A DNA stretch of 64,000 nt from Pilatotrama ljubarskyi (Eukaryota > Basidiomycota > Agaricomycetes > Polyporales > Polyporaceae). Numbering within the stretch: position 1 is the stretch's first letter; every line of letters begins with the position of its first letter. The position numbers were made by a program, and so were the translations under genes. Of the stretch, positions 11,020 through 23,157 are shown piece by piece. The DNA is taken from positions 44,062-108,061 of the forward strand of contig MU277729.1 of the NCBI GenBank assembly GCA_022385805.1. The letters are read 5' to 3'. Below the pieces are notes generated by a model that ran no database searches, was not told the DNA's origin, and saw nothing but the letters and a program-made list of their open reading frames with translations.

Positions 11020-13600
11020 CGGGGAGGCGCCAGCGGGGGCGGGTGTAGGAGGGGCAAGCGTCTGCGGCTGGGAGTGGTTCGGAGACGAGTGAGAGGGGCT
11101 GTGCGAGAGGGTGTGTTCGCGGTGAAGCTGCTGCTGCTGAGCGTGCGCGGGATTGGGCGGGCGGGCGAAGGAGTCGAGGGTGTTTGATCTGCGGCGGGTG
11201 CCCCGCGCGAAAAGGCCGAGGAGGGGTCTGCGGCGGGTGCGAGCCTGAGACGCCAGCGCGGCGCAACGTCGCTGCGGATGACCGGGGAGAGGGTGGTGCT
11301 TGTGGCAGAGATGCGGGGGAAGAGAGAGTGGAACCGGAAGAGGCAGAGTGGGCCTGGGCCTCAGCAGAGTTGCGCAGGGCGATCGGGCGGCACAGCGGGC
11401 GTGCAGGGCGTGAGTACGGCAGGCAGCAGCTGGCGCGCGTCCGCAAATGGCAGATGGCGGGCGTTGTCTCGAGTCGAGAACCGGAAGATATGTCGTGGAA
11501 GAGGGAGAGAGGAAAGAGAGAAAGCCGTAGCAAGCGCTGCGCCCGACTTTGCACACTCGAGATAGCACGCGGCAACGACTCGTCCGAGCGCTGCTGCAAT
11601 GCTTCTTCTCCTCCTGCACTCGTCTGCTGCACTCGATTGCTCGAATTCGAATCTTCGACTTGAGAGCGTCCCTACCTCGGTCTTCAGCTATCTGCGGCGA
11701 GCCACCGACGTCGACGCCAATACACGTTCACCACGGAAGTATGTTCTGTCGATCGCGGCGCAGATAGCCAGTAGACTCGGGGTGGTGGCGGTTGCGGTCG
11801 AGACTCGCGGTCGATGCACGCAGAAAATACGCTCACTCCTGGGGTGCGACAGCTTCTGACAGACAGGGGAGAGCAAGGCTCGGGGCTCGAGACTCCTCTC
11901 AGCGAGAGATGCAACTAGTGACGAGCAGCGTGGGACTCGGAGGAGCAGCGGCGGCGACGAAAGACTCCGGGACACAGACTAGCCTCGCGATGACTCCACT
12001 CCCAACCAGCGAATCCTGGAGAAGCTACGATGGGCAAGTACCCTCGACTCGTCCATGTATGACCACAATACCATCGGCCTTCCTCCGAATATCTACGTTG
12101 AGTGCGGTGTACGTTATGCCGGCATAAAATCGCCAGGTCTCGGACGTAGCAACAAGGCATTATGCGGTGGGTACGGCCAACGCTGAGCGAGGCGAGAAAA
12201 CATCTGACCTCTACCGACAGGACCCGTCTGTGAATTCGGGTGCAGAGCTCCCTAGAACGCACGCCACGAGACCAGCAACGCCGCCACAGGCCTAGTACTG
12301 ACCGAAAGAGACGGCGATGCACTCATGCGCTTGACTTTCGGTCTAGTCTCCGTTGCTGACCATGATAGAAAGCGATGATAAGTCGATCGATTTCTTACTC
12401 TCGGTCTACTGCAGCTGTAACCTCCCCATGGCATATATATCCCCATGCGTATAGCTCAGCGCGAGAACGAGTCTTCGCACTCGTATTTGGTGTGCTGCCA
12501 TCTTCCCGTGAGCATGTGCCTCTCGGTCTCACCTCGGTTAGGGTGGGTAGCACTCTTGAACTTCTGCAGCGCCACAAGTGCGGATGTCTACTGACCGTCA
12601 GCACGATTGGCGTAAACTACCCGCGTTGTCGAGATCGACATGGCATACATACGGAGTCGAGATTGTGAAGCTTCCGGCTGCCCCATCTCGTCAAACTTCG
12701 CCGGCCCACCGAGCAGTTATTGTCAAGATCACGGTCTACGCAAAGCACTGCCACTGGCAGTATAGGCGCATCGTCCCCAAGTAAGCGGACTTACCAGGTT
12801 GAACGATTACCCTGAGTCCACTCTCACATCATGCGGGACACTCACCGCCTACGAAATACAGCATTCTCTAGGTCTATGTGTCCGGAAGAGGACGTTCCCA
12901 CCAGAAGACCAGTCATCCCGGAAGCCATACGCACACTCAGACGTGCCCGCCTACGTCCGTTCTTGTGCGCGCGCAATGCCGTCACGATATAGCCGACCTC
13001 TCCTGGGAAATCATATCCATCAGGATCAGTGCGACGCATCGACTACACTGTAGACGTCCTTCTATCCGAGGACGTTGGCGCATCGCGTTGGTACTATAGA
13101 CGGCGCGACGCGCGAGTGACTCAGCAAATAAATCTCGCATCGTACACGGCTTCAACGGTCCATGTGAGCTGGAAAAGAAGAAACCAACGGGTGAACCCCG
13201 CACCTGCCGGCAGGAGTTGAGGTAGGTCCGCCCACATGTATGTGCTCTTCGGAAGCAAGTCGAGTGCCGCGCGGCAGTGGTGGAACGGTCCGCTCTCTTT
13301 CAGCAACGCCACGACGCTTATTACGTGCAGACGAAGCGATCCCAGCGGGAACGACCTCGAAGGGGAGATTACGCGGCGATCCACGACCAGCAGATTGAGG
13401 CACGGCGACCAATCACTGGTGCAGGTGTATCGCCGCCGTGTTGTGGAAACGGACCGGTGATGCTAGCAGACCCACAGGGCCAGCACGGACGCCAGGAGCC
13501 GATATGAGCGCTATGGTCGAAGTAGTTTTAAAGTGAGTGTACGTGGGTATTCGGAGGCTCGTCGCTTACTTCTATGGACTGTGTGTAACAAGAAATCGCG
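11020..13600. other. Long stretch without a recognised gene
   Basis: Apart from a possible N-terminal extension of the RhoGAP gene up to 11619, the frames here are short, overlap each other on both strands and show no known motif. Base composition is less GC-biased from about 12000 onward, as in intergenic DNA. I cannot support any gene. Confidence 0.4.
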
Positions 13601-13611
13601 CCTGCAGCACA

Positions 13612-13798
13612 TGTCGACCACCACGCAAGCGTCTCCCCTCGACGTCTTCGCCGCTATCAACGTCATCTCGGACCCTGCAGCTCAGAAAGGCATGACTTGC
13701 CTTCTTCGGCGAGTACAAGACGAGTCAGTAGGCCAATCCTGGAATCGCAGACATCCACGCTGACTTCTTACAGAAGGAGCTTGCAGAGGGAACGTAGA
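13612..13798 (+). pseudogene. Possible remnant of a small gene
   Basis: An ATG at 13612 begins MSTTTQASPLDVFAAINVI and continues for about 30 residues. The sense then seems to move one frame, where LAFFGEYKT reads well. A further exon-like piece after a CTTACAG acceptor reads KELAEGT and stops at 13798. The need for a frame change suggests a broken small protein gene. No family was recognised, so this is a weak call. Confidence 0.25.
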
Positions 13799-13977
13799 AC
13801 GCCGTGCCTCGAGGGCCATCCTCACGATAGCGGCCCTGCATGACAGCTGCCTCCCCCTTTGGCACGATGGGTATATGAAGGCGCAGGCCCTTCGTGATCT
13901 TCAGTGTGCTCTCGCTGACGCATCGTATCCACCCCTCCGTCTCTACCTACGCCGCTATCTCTACGAGCTGCATTGCT

Positions 13978-15946
13978 ATGGCCGCCTCCAGTCCCTCGTC
14001 TCCGTCTGTCTCCTTGTTCAGTGCCTCGTTGGCTGACGCCGGTCCGGAGAAGGCGCCAGCCATCACCTTGGCCGATTCTACGGCCAGCATCGTCGATGCC
14101 ACGACAGCCTTGTCGTTCGATCACAAGTTTACCCAGTCTGTTCCGGACCACAGCGCACCGATCTTTGTCGACTTCAACACCAGCCCCACAGACGACGATG
14201 CTGCGAGTATCAAGGTGCTCGATGTTGTTGTCGATCTATTGAGCCCCTCACAGGACTCGGACGCACGTGAGGCGGGCGAGGTGAGGGTTGTTAGCGAGGC
14301 GCTTTGTGACCCTATCTGACTGCTCCCTTACAGACCGCAGCTGAGGTTCATTTCAATGACGGAGGCGATGCGGCGTCGGTGCCAGCCGAGATGACCCCAA
14401 GTTCTGAGGGTGCAGGCTCACCCGTGGCTGCCCAACCATGCCCGCCTGGTTTGGAGGCACCCCAGCTCGACCTGCCATGCACATCCCCTGACCACGAAGG
14501 ATCTGTCCCTTCCGATGATGTCGCACCGCTTGACGCCGCCCCCGGCGAGGTAGTAGCCCAAGCTCCGCAAGCCGCGTCCAGCGCCGCTCCCGCGAGTCCC
14601 GCACCGATGGTCCACGAATCCACCGCGGCTCCTGTATCCGCCGTCGAGCAGGATTTGAGCGCGTACTTGCTCGACGGAGTCCAGCCGCCCGAGTCGTTCA
14701 TCCCAGATTCCCTCTTCCCCGATGAGCTGCTCGTCCATGACCTAGACGGAGTGACGCGAGCGACCGAGGGCAGCGAAGACGGAGCTCCCCGCGCACCCGT
14801 CCGCTACGTGCGCATCTACCCCAAGTCTTCTCGGGACGATCCAGACGCGTCGGACGCCTTTGCCGGCCGCGTTCCCGGTGCACCCGTACACACCGCGCAC
14901 CTGTACCTTCAGCGCACAGCGCATCTCGGCTCGGGACACCACTCGACCGTGTATCGCGCCCCTCTCACCTTGCGGCTCGATCCAGACTCTGAGGAGACGT
15001 CGAGAGTGAGCGTCGCGGTGAAAGCCGCGATAGGGGAATGCGGCGCCCACTCGATGCTGCGGACTGAGGCGAAGGTGTACAATGCCTTCCCGCGACACAT
15101 CATGGAGGATAGGTTCGTCACCCGCTCTGAGTGGATAGGAGGGGCTCAAGACTCGGACTTTGATGATGAGAAGAGCGAAGGCGAAGGCGACGAAGACGGC
15201 TCCGGCTGCAACGACGTCAATCTTCTGCCAGCGGAAGACTCCATAGACCCGGAGCACTGTGCGCAGAACCCGGAGGAGTGCGAGCAGGTTGCTGCATCTG
15301 CCGCCGCCATCGGAGAGACATTTGGTGATCTCACTGGCAGTGCAACAGCGGCGACGCAACCACCATCTGCAGCGCCGGAGGGGGCGGTTGCCGACGAGCA
15401 GATGCTGCTCCCAGCAATTGTTCCCAAGTTCTTCGGATACTACTCACCTTTGCAGGAGGACGGCACCATACATCCATTGGTTCATCGTCGCTACTGCAGT
15501 GAAAACTCCGTTTGCAGCGTGGACTGGCCGACGAGCGTCCTCCTTCTGGAAGAGTGCGGCACTCCAGTCGACCGGAACAGCCCCAAAGGTTTCCGGTATG
15601 CTGTCTTACTCACCCTCAGTGTTCGATATGCTCACCGTCTGATCGGATACAGCGAAGGCTGCTATAAGCTCTTACGACGCTTGCATGCCGCAGGATTTGT
15701 GCAAGGGTCAGCCTACGCACGTAACATGCTCGTCCAGCCTGGTCCCTTGTCCGTGACCCACGAAAATCGTTCTCTTGCGACACCAAGTTTCCGCATCATC
15801 GATTTCGGTCGGGGCGAGATGTGCGCAAACATGAGCGAAGACAGTATGCCTTTCGACAGTGAAGTCAGTTACGAGTTGTCCAGAGCTAAGCGCGAATTGG
15901 ACCTTTGGAGTATAGTTGATACAGTACCTAGCGGGCGGTCGAACTG
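13978..15946 (+). CDS. Protein kinase-like protein with degenerate catalytic loop (basidiomycete type)
   Basis: The start at 13978 (MAASSPSSP) leads through an intron after AREAGE to a Ser/Ala/Pro-rich N-terminal half. The kinase-like part begins near YLQRTAHLGSGHHSTVYRAP, which resembles a glycine loop, followed by VAVKAA with the beta-3 lysine. An acidic insert of about 100 residues separates this from a C-terminal portion with LLLEECG (hinge-like). The catalytic-loop equivalent reads AGFVQGSAYARNML and the metal-binding loop reads RIIDFGRGE. The canonical HRD/HGD aspartate is therefore Ser, while the Asn and the DFG are kept. A probable 57-nt in-frame intron lies near 15597-15653. The C-lobe after DFG is very short. 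It is probably a pseudokinase; role unknown. Confidence 0.65.
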
Positions 15947-15949
15947 AGC

Positions 15950-16262
15950 CTGTTAATAGCGCCTACGTAGTGCCTATGTATTGATGTTGATATGTGCATC
16001 ATCAGTGCCTGACTGCCGGCGAGAGCACGATCGGAGTACAGCAGGCGTCGTCGGCCTCCACATGGACGTCATATGCAATAATTTATGAAGCTGTAAGCCC
16101 TGCTGCTTCTGGCTGGAACATCTTACCGAGTACAGTGTCCGCCACGATGTGGGCAGCTCTCATCGCCTGGATCCGCTGTGTCCAACAGAGCAGGGCCTCC
16201 TCGCAGGTAGTTGGGACTGAGACATTTCCATCAGAGTTCGCACCGCCTACCGCCCCATAACC
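15950..16262. other. Short intergenic stretch
   Basis: Between the kinase-like gene and the DUF6535 relic I see only short open frames without motif support. The 3' end of the kinase-like gene is expected here. Confidence 0.35.
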
Positions 16263-16264
16263 AG

Positions 16265-16970
16265 TAAATACAGGAGCAAGAATAGTCACTGCGCACATAG
16301 AAGAGGAGCGCGACTACAACCAATGCCGCCACGACTCCAGCTACAGTTGCACGCAGTTGGAGGAGGAAGTCGACGAGACGGGGAGGAACAAGATGAGAGA
16401 ATCTGGAGCAAGAGCCTCGGGAGGATCATGGTTTCCGGGACATACATGCGGCAAGCAATCGAAGCCGTGTTGCCGGAGGCGAATACTGTCACGCTAGGAG
16501 AGAGAGAATACGGCCATAGACTCGCGTGTCTATTGTTTGACCATGATGCATATGAGGGCTGACAAGAGGGCGAAGACGAGGCTGGAGAACCAAAGGATGT
16601 TAATGTGGATGCTCTTGTTCGTAGCTCGGAAAAATGAGCTGGGCTGGCTCTCATGTGATTGAACCGAGAGGTCACGGAGCTCGCGCCAGCTGTCTGCGAT
16701 ATTTCGAGCTGCTGAGTTATTTCTTGGAGTAGCTGTGCAGTTGCTTGTGCGAGATCGTCTTGCGGTAGTTGGTAGGCCTCGATATCGAAGGCGGTCACTA
16801 CCGCGGAGAAGAGACCAGCATATGGCATGACGTGAGTCAAGTAGCTCTGCAATGAGGTACCAGAACGCTCACGAAGACGAGTACAGTATGGATTTCTTCC
16901 TTCCAAGTACGAACTATGGCCTCGTCAAACTCGCGCGTCCGAGCGGCGTAAATCGACCAGTCGGGTGGTA
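16265..16970 (-). pseudogene. Degenerate DUF6535 membrane-protein gene
   Basis: Reading leftward, PPDWSIYAARTREFDEAIV and TWKEEIHTVLVF match the N-terminal DUF6535 pattern. YAGLFSAVVTAFDIEAYQL is the first membrane segment typical of the family. A later frame reads INILWFSSLVFALLSAL, then ICIMVKQ, and hits TAG (near 16540) where the family has Trp in its KQW signature. After that, PRLLLQI lies in one frame while FLLQLRATVAGVVAALVVV lies in another, so a frameshift is also present. The full family protein is several hundred residues longer. DUF6535 is a basidiomycete-restricted family of unknown function that is often amplified. The combination of stop and frameshift supports pseudogene status. 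Confidence 0.65.
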
Positions 16971-17476
16971 TACCATGGCGGTCATCGGGAAGCAGATGAG
17001 GAGGAAGCTGCGCTGGGAGAGTTTGCACTTCTGTCACTGCGAGAAGAGCGGCGTAGCCTCGAAGCTGCATGCATCCGCATATTAGTGGCCAGGACCGAAT
17101 TCGCAAGCCTTCAAGTTGCAGCGTTATGCGAGTAGAGAGGATGGCGGGACAGAGCCTTCACATAGTCGGTTACCCACATCAATATATCGGAGAAATGATA
17201 TGCGCAGATGGACATTGGAGGTGTTGGCTCTGAGCTCAGAGAAGCGCAACAGTTGCCTGTTGTAACACCGGCAGCTGCGAGTGCCTCAAATTGGCGCCCG
17301 CTATATGAGACGCGGGCACGTGACGCGGCGCGTCTGAGCCACGCGGTGCGAGCGCGAGTCGAGTTCAACTTGGGCGTCTGTGGTTCGCTGTTCTCGTTCG
17401 TCCTTTGTCACTCTCCCGTCCCCTCCATCTTCCTTCGTCCTTCCCTTGTCACCGACGACCACCATTAAGCGACAAC

Positions 17477-19845
17477 ATGTTCAAAAGCATCCTTCCCTCG
17501 CGCCGCCTCCCCTCCGCCGACTTCCAAATGCTCACCACCCCCAACGACCCCGCAGAATCAGAGCCAAACGGCAAAGAGAACTACTTCACGTACAATGCCG
17601 CTCACGACACCAATGTGAAACCCAGGACAGAGAAGAGAAAGAAGGCGAAAGGAAAGGCGCAACAGGACCATGAGCCGCTATCTACCGAGGACTTCGACCA
17701 GTTGTTGGTGAGTTGACGCTGCTCATACCCTCTCAGACGCTCGCCTCTGCGCATGCTACACGATCCGGGCAACGCCAATCCTTGCAGGCGCCACAGTAGT
17801 ACTACGCTATGGTTTTGTAGCACAAAGTTTGGACGTGGGCCTTCGTCTATAGTTCCGAGCGGCTCGATCCGCTCTCTGGTGGCCCTCGTTGCTTCGAGCA
17901 TGGCACTGACCGCTTTGCGCCTCCAGGATGACCTCCAAATTCCTTCGACACTACGCCCAAAGCTGGCTACAATGGACCCGACGGTGAAGGCTGCGTTCCT
18001 CAAGTCCTCACATGTCCTCGCCCAAATGAGGCCGGCCGCCGCGGCCAACCCCCCTCTCACCCCTCGTGGGCTTCGCAAGGCCCACAGCAGCGAGTCTCTC
18101 GCATCCATGGCTTCCCCACGCCCAAAGAAGCCATCACTAGAGCAATATGACCTCTCTCCCGCCCCGAGCCGGCAATTCGCCACTGGGCACTCGCGAGGGG
18201 TGTCAATGGACGTCCGGCGGCAGCCCGTCGACGTCAGGCCAATCCCGATCGCGCCGCTCAAGACGGGGAAGGACAAGAAGAAGGCGGCAGCCTTATCGCC
18301 GGAGAAGTATGTTCACATACTTCTCAGCCAGTCAAGCACGGCCTTGGACGTCGAGGTCGTCAAGAAGCTCCGGCTGCTGCTCCGGAACGAGGCAGCCAGG
18401 TCAGTACCATAGGGTCACTTTGCGCTTGTGAACTTGAAAGCTCACATGCAGATGTAGCTGGACGGACGCTTTTGTTCGGGCAGGTGGGTACGATGCCATT
18501 TTGACCCGCCTGAACGAAATCCTGGATGTCGAGTGGAGGTAAGGACCCCTGCACGAGTGTGCGGTGCATGCGCTCATTGGCCATATGTACAGGGAGGAGC
18601 AGCACGATGACCAGATGCTGCACGAGCTTTTGCGCTGCGTCAAGGCGCTCACAACATCGGCAGTAGGGTGTAATGCACTGCGAGCGGCGTGCCCAGCGCC
18701 TTTTCACAAACTGGTCACACTGCTGTACTCGGACAAGAGGCCGGGAGAGGTCGCGACCCGGCAGCTTATCGTTGAGCTGCTGCTCTCCCTCTTCGACCTG
18801 TATCCCCTCGGGTCGCTCCCGTCCAACGGCAGCCCGACAGCGGGCCTTACCTCACATTCGCGCTCCCGGTCTGTACCCTGGGAGCTCTCGTCGACATCCT
18901 TGACTGCCTCGAGCGGTCTGATCACCCTCCCCCGTCCCCACCAAACACTATTCTCCCTCCTCAAGGCGCTTCTGCTCACGCGCGCGCCTCCGCCAAGTGA
19001 GGCCCCCGGTACTCCCATCGAGCCGCACGCGTTCATCGAGGAGCTGCACCGGCCGCGGATCTACAAGACGTACCTGCAGGAGATGAGCGACGTCTGCAGG
19101 GACTATTTCTGGGTGTTCTGCCACCCCAGCAACACAATCTGGGACCTCTCGGAGACCGACGAGGCCAAGGTCGAGAAGCCTCGCGCGCCCGGCGGCATGA
19201 CTGGCGGTGTGGAGTTCGAGGCGATGTGCTACATGGTACGTTGCGGCGGGCAAACGGGTGCCTCAGTGTGCTGACCTTGGTTCCGGCAGACGACGCACCT
19301 GAAGTTCGTCAACGCCATAGCTACTTACGCGCAGGCTCTGAACCTGCCAAAGGAACATGAACACTCGGCGTTCCAGTTCCACCGAGACATGTTCTTGTCT
19401 GGTATCGAGCGCATTCTCTCGGTACGTCTCATCTCACAGGATATTAACACGAACTCACGCAATGCAAAATCTCTAGATCGCGCGGAAAGCGTCGACAACA
19501 TATTACCCGACGCTGCATCTCGAGATCGCGCGCTACGTCGCCGCAGCCGGCCGCTCCGGGCACGAAATCCCCTGGAGCCTCTCCCGCCTCATCGGGCAGC
19601 CGCCCACGGCGATGCGCAAGCAGCCCGCCATCCCTCCTCCCCCCGTACACCCATTACGGAGCACCCCCACGACCCCAACGAAGCAGCGCTCGGGTGCTCA
19701 TGGCGCTCACCCGGTTTACCCTGCGCACCCTGCGGCGTATCCAGTCGGTTATGGAGCGCGGACGAGCCAGACGGCGCTGGGCGCGTCGGGCGAACAGAGG
19801 CCCGTGGTGCCAGGAAGCAGGAAGGTAACGCCGATGTTTAACTGA
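17477..19845 (+). CDS. GBD/FH3-domain protein (formin-like Rho-binding regulatory module without FH1/FH2)
   Basis: The start is MFKSILPSRRLPS at 17477. An N-terminal basic, low-complexity part is followed after an intron by DDLQIPSTLRPKLATMDP, typical of the start of the formin GTPase-binding domain. Further exons read LSPEKYVHILLSQSS, VKKLRLLLRNEAARW, GYDAILTRLNEILDVEWRE, HDDQMLHELLRCVKAL and TRQLIVELLLSLFDLYP, an armadillo-like FH3 module. Later exons give HLKFVNAIATYAQALNLP and ARKASTTYYPTLHLEIARY. The last exon is Pro-rich and ends KVTPMFN. No FH1 polyproline run followed by FH2 is present before the stop at 19845. The protein should bind an active Rho-type GTPase at the cortex or act as a scaffold; the partner is unknown. 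Confidence 0.75.
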
Positions 19846-21324
19846 GGCCTTCGTAGAGGCGCCCCGAGGGCTGGCCCTGCGCGGGGTGGTGGATGGACTC
19901 GATTGACGACCCGGCGATGCCGTAGATGATGACCTCGAGTACACGTGTTTGCTCTGTTTCCCTGTTTCTGTTGTGATTTTACGATGCTATGCCTTCAATG
20001 ACTGTGTGCTTGCATGTTATGTATGTTGTGGTATGCCGCGTGCGGACTGTGATTCTCTCAATGGAATATTTCTCACCAGGACGTGCCAGTGTACGATCGC
20101 CTGACAGTGCAGTTCGATGAATGCGCTAACAGACTGACCTATTCCCAAGCTCGCGAACCCCTGTACAGTATGTACTACTGTCCCCGTCGCTTTGAGCACG
20201 CACATGAAGGTCCTGTGATACATCTACGAGTCAGTTAACTTCGAGATACACTTGGGAAGGTAGACGCACGAACCAGTGGGGCGAACAGTGTGCTAGCTTC
20301 TAGTCTGCGCCGTTTGGCTTGGACTTCGTGATGATGAGTCCTGGGCGATTCCTCGACATCGCCACCACTGACCGTAGTGATGTCGATGACTTCGCAGATA
20401 ATGATTGACTTGATTGGACTCGCGCATCGCCACCGGGCTGGTCAGAGTAATGTAAGTGCACGTTGAGAGGACTGGGTGTAGGGAGACTCACCAATACTGG
20501 TGTACTCCGGCATAATATTGGTGGCGTCGGTTGCAGGAGAGTACCAGTCTGGCTATCCGGTCGCCGCCTTTGTTGGCTATCCGGACGAAGTGCTCGGCGA
20601 TGGAGGGCTCGGCGTTGCGTGTCTAGGTTCATAATCATGGCGCACGTCCTACGTGGACGGTTCGGGTAGAGAGTTTGGGGCGTTGCGAGTGAGCTTGGAA
20701 TGGACTGCCGGCGAGAGAGGGGATGGGAGGATGCAGAGCGAGAGCGCAGCTGAGGGCGTACGTACTTATCACCTCGCTATCTGGTCGAAGCGAATGCAGG
20801 GAGACAGCTCATCGCCTTCGCTAGTGGATTACGTGCGATGGTCATCGGACAGGGCACTGCGCTTCATCTCTGCCATGCCTAGACCCGCAGCTACCTGCCA
20901 GTGCGGAGCGCAGTGAGTACACACTGCAAGACTATCAAAGAGCGACACTCACAGGAAGATCCTTCAAGTCTATAGCGATCATAGCACTGTGAACCAGTGG
21001 TGGCCGGTGAACGAGAAGGGGAACATCACGAAGACGGAAGGGTGAGACTCAGGACGCGATGTAAGGCCGATGATGGATAGAGAAGTAGAAGGATCATATT
21101 AAAATGTGAGGATACATGTTCCAAGATGATAGAAGTAAGTCATAGTGTGTACGGAGTAGTATGTGGTCGAGTATACATGTGAGGTCGGATTATGTGAGAA
21201 GATGAAGTAGAGTTAGATGAGATAGGTATGTATTGTGAGAGTGCCAGTATCCGGATAGTTGGTGCTAGTACGATATGGGAAGGTCATAGATGGGGACAGA
21301 TGTATGATGAGGATGAGGGGGAAT
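19846..21324. other. Gene-poor stretch left of the inverted repeat
   Basis: This 1.5 kb has only short open frames. One at 20940-21046 (+) reads SDHSTVNQWWPVNEKG before a stop and could be a terminal exon, but no upstream exon could be joined. From about 21050 to 21324 the sequence is A/G-rich (many GATGAGG-like words), and on the other strand it is marked by spaced CCCC tracts. Confidence 0.4.
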
Positions 21325-21463
21325 AGGGATGTGAGGTCGTGTGAGGCGACTCGTCGGACAAGGTGGAACTGGCCAGGTTCCATCTCGCCCTCAGAGCGAG
21401 TGAGCGCAGGACCAGAGAAGAAATCGGCGTGGCCAGCGCCGACTTCCCCTGCTGATCCCGAAC

Positions 21464-22611
21464 TCACTCTCCCGCCTCGTCAACCTCGAGAACCGATAAT
21501 CTATTGTAAAGTGATTTGCGTAAAGTATCTGCGTAAGTATGCCGAGACCGAGTCCATGGAGTAGGCTGTGAGCGAGTAGGTTTGTGCGGGGAGGAGACCG
21601 TGGTGGAGAAGCGGCGGGAAGAGGCGACGGAGGTGGGAGCGGTGGATGTCGACGACATGGCAGAGAAGAGGGTGTCCGAGGTGCGCGAGGTCGAGAGGAC
21701 GGATGACGACCGAGAGGGGAGTGCGGAGAGCGCACTCGGAGGCGGTGGTCGTCTCGGTGGTCGTCGCTTTCGCTTGTTCGTCCAGGTCGACCAAGGGCCT
21801 TCGTCGTCCTCTGCTACGAGTTGCGCGAGAGGTGCAGACGCGTGAAGGGTAGCCGTGGGGACCTGGGGGGCTGGCGGGGGAGGAGTGACCGGTTCGACTG
21901 GGGCTGTCGGACTCGTTGTCTCCACCTTGCTCGGGTTTGCCGTCTCACGTTTGTGCTGGGTGATGGGCTGGATGACCGCTTCAGATGGAGCTGGCCCTTC
22001 GCAAGGTTCCGAGGATGTCGTGGGGGTTGCCTCTGATGAGTCCGGAATGCCCGCGAGTTTGTCAGACGACTCATAGACCTTGCCCGAGTAAGCGCTCCCG
22101 AAAGTAAACACGACCGCGCAGTCGGTGCTCTGGCGCTCGCAGTCCCCGCAAGTCTCGCACAAGGTCGCTCTGAGATGCCAGAAAAGCCCGCCGAGAACAA
22201 GGCTGAAGCCGCTGAGGTATGCAAGCAAAAGTACCAGCTCGGGGTAGAGAGACGAGTAGGTACTGGAACCAGCGGGAAGAGTCAGCAGCAAGGGCAGAGG
22301 TGGCAATGAGAGGCGAGTAGGCGAGGCAGGCAGAGTGAGGACGAGAGGTGGGCGCGAGACCAGGATGCCGTTGCCAGTTGGGTTGCCGAGTGATGTCGCG
22401 GTCTTCTCCAAGCTGTTGATATTAGGATTGAGTAAATGATAGGGAGGTAACAGTAGTGAAGTACTCACAGCGGAAGAGAGACCGCGCCGCTGAACCACGA
22501 CCTGCTAGTCACACGCAAGCCGTCGCCGAGAGTGAGGATGTGGTAGTAGAGAGGGGTGGCGCGCAGGGCGCCGAGGACGGTGAGGAAGAAGGTGATAAGA
22601 GTGGTGAACAT
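21464..22611 (-). CDS. Orphan 363-aa membrane-type protein, left copy
   Basis: Two exons: MFTTLITFFLTVLGALRAT opens the protein, and a 56-nt intron interrupts after SGAVSLP. There is an N-terminal hydrophobic segment and a second strongly hydrophobic stretch (YPELVLLLAYLSGFSLVLGG) around residues 120-145. Directly after this comes a cysteine cluster CETCGDCERQSTDC. The C-terminal half is Pro/Ser/Thr-rich, with a basic patch (NKRKRRPPRRPPPP) and many Ser residues. This suggests one or two membrane spans with a long disordered tail. I do not recognise a family. It is identical to the right copy except for one visible residue. It is transcribed away from the enclosed cassette, with a TATA box about 100 bp upstream. 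Confidence 0.7.
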
Positions 22612-22707
22612 GATGATGAGCGAGTGGGTGAAAGTGGGTGAGCGTTCTACGCGTTAGTGGAAAAAGCCACAGAGGACTGGTGAGGGAGAGGGCACGACCG
22701 GCCTAGC

Positions 22708-22714
22708 TTATATA
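22708..22714 (-). promoter_or_regulatory. TATA box of the left orphan gene
   Basis: TATATAA read on the minus strand, about 100 bp before the ATG at 22611 and preserved at the matching place in the right copy. Confidence 0.5.
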
Positions 22715-23157
22715 CGTCTGGCAAGCCCTCTCGACGCGATCGGACAGAACTCTATTTTGTTTAACGGACTCACGTGAGGAGCGCGACGCGTCGTCTGTTG
22801 CTGTATGTTCGATTTGGATGTAGACTGAGCCTGCCATATTGGGGTTGAACATTCCCCAATTGGGGAGAGGGCGGAGGTCGGTAGCCTCGTGGCGCTTAGG
22901 CGCTTAGTCGCACGGCGGCTAACCGCGATTTGTGCGAAGCAAGACGGAGCAAATTTGGCCGGTATTGGACCGAGACATACTCGGTCATGTGGTGTAGCAA
23001 CAGCGCATGGACGCATGAGGCAAAAGTGTGACCGAGTAAGTAGTCCATGTTCGCTCGCCTGTACCTGTACTGTAAACACGTCAATCCAGCTGCCCGATCC
23101 AGGGATAGGAATACCGCCACTGTACCTCTATGAAGTTCCAGAAGTCCATGCAGGTAT

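Larger units (their letters stand above)
21325..22895 (-). repeat. Long inverted repeat, left copy (1571 bp)
   Basis: This segment is the reverse complement of 27696-29266 over an identical length of 1571 bp. By eye only one base change was found, at the codon that gives Leu here and Phe in the other copy near the C-terminus of the encoded protein. Similarity starts sharply at GGCGC (22895) and ends at AGGGAT (21325). It includes a complete gene, its TATA box (TTATATA, 22708-22714) and a 12-bp palindrome CCCCAATTGGGG at 22854-22865. Confidence 0.9.

Noticed and set aside
11011..11619. N-terminal extension of the RhoGAP protein
   Set aside because: The frame is open to 11619, but the sequence is Arg/Pro/Ser-rich with open shadows on all frames. 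A short Pro/His/Ser part just before the ATG could be real; the rest cannot be supported.
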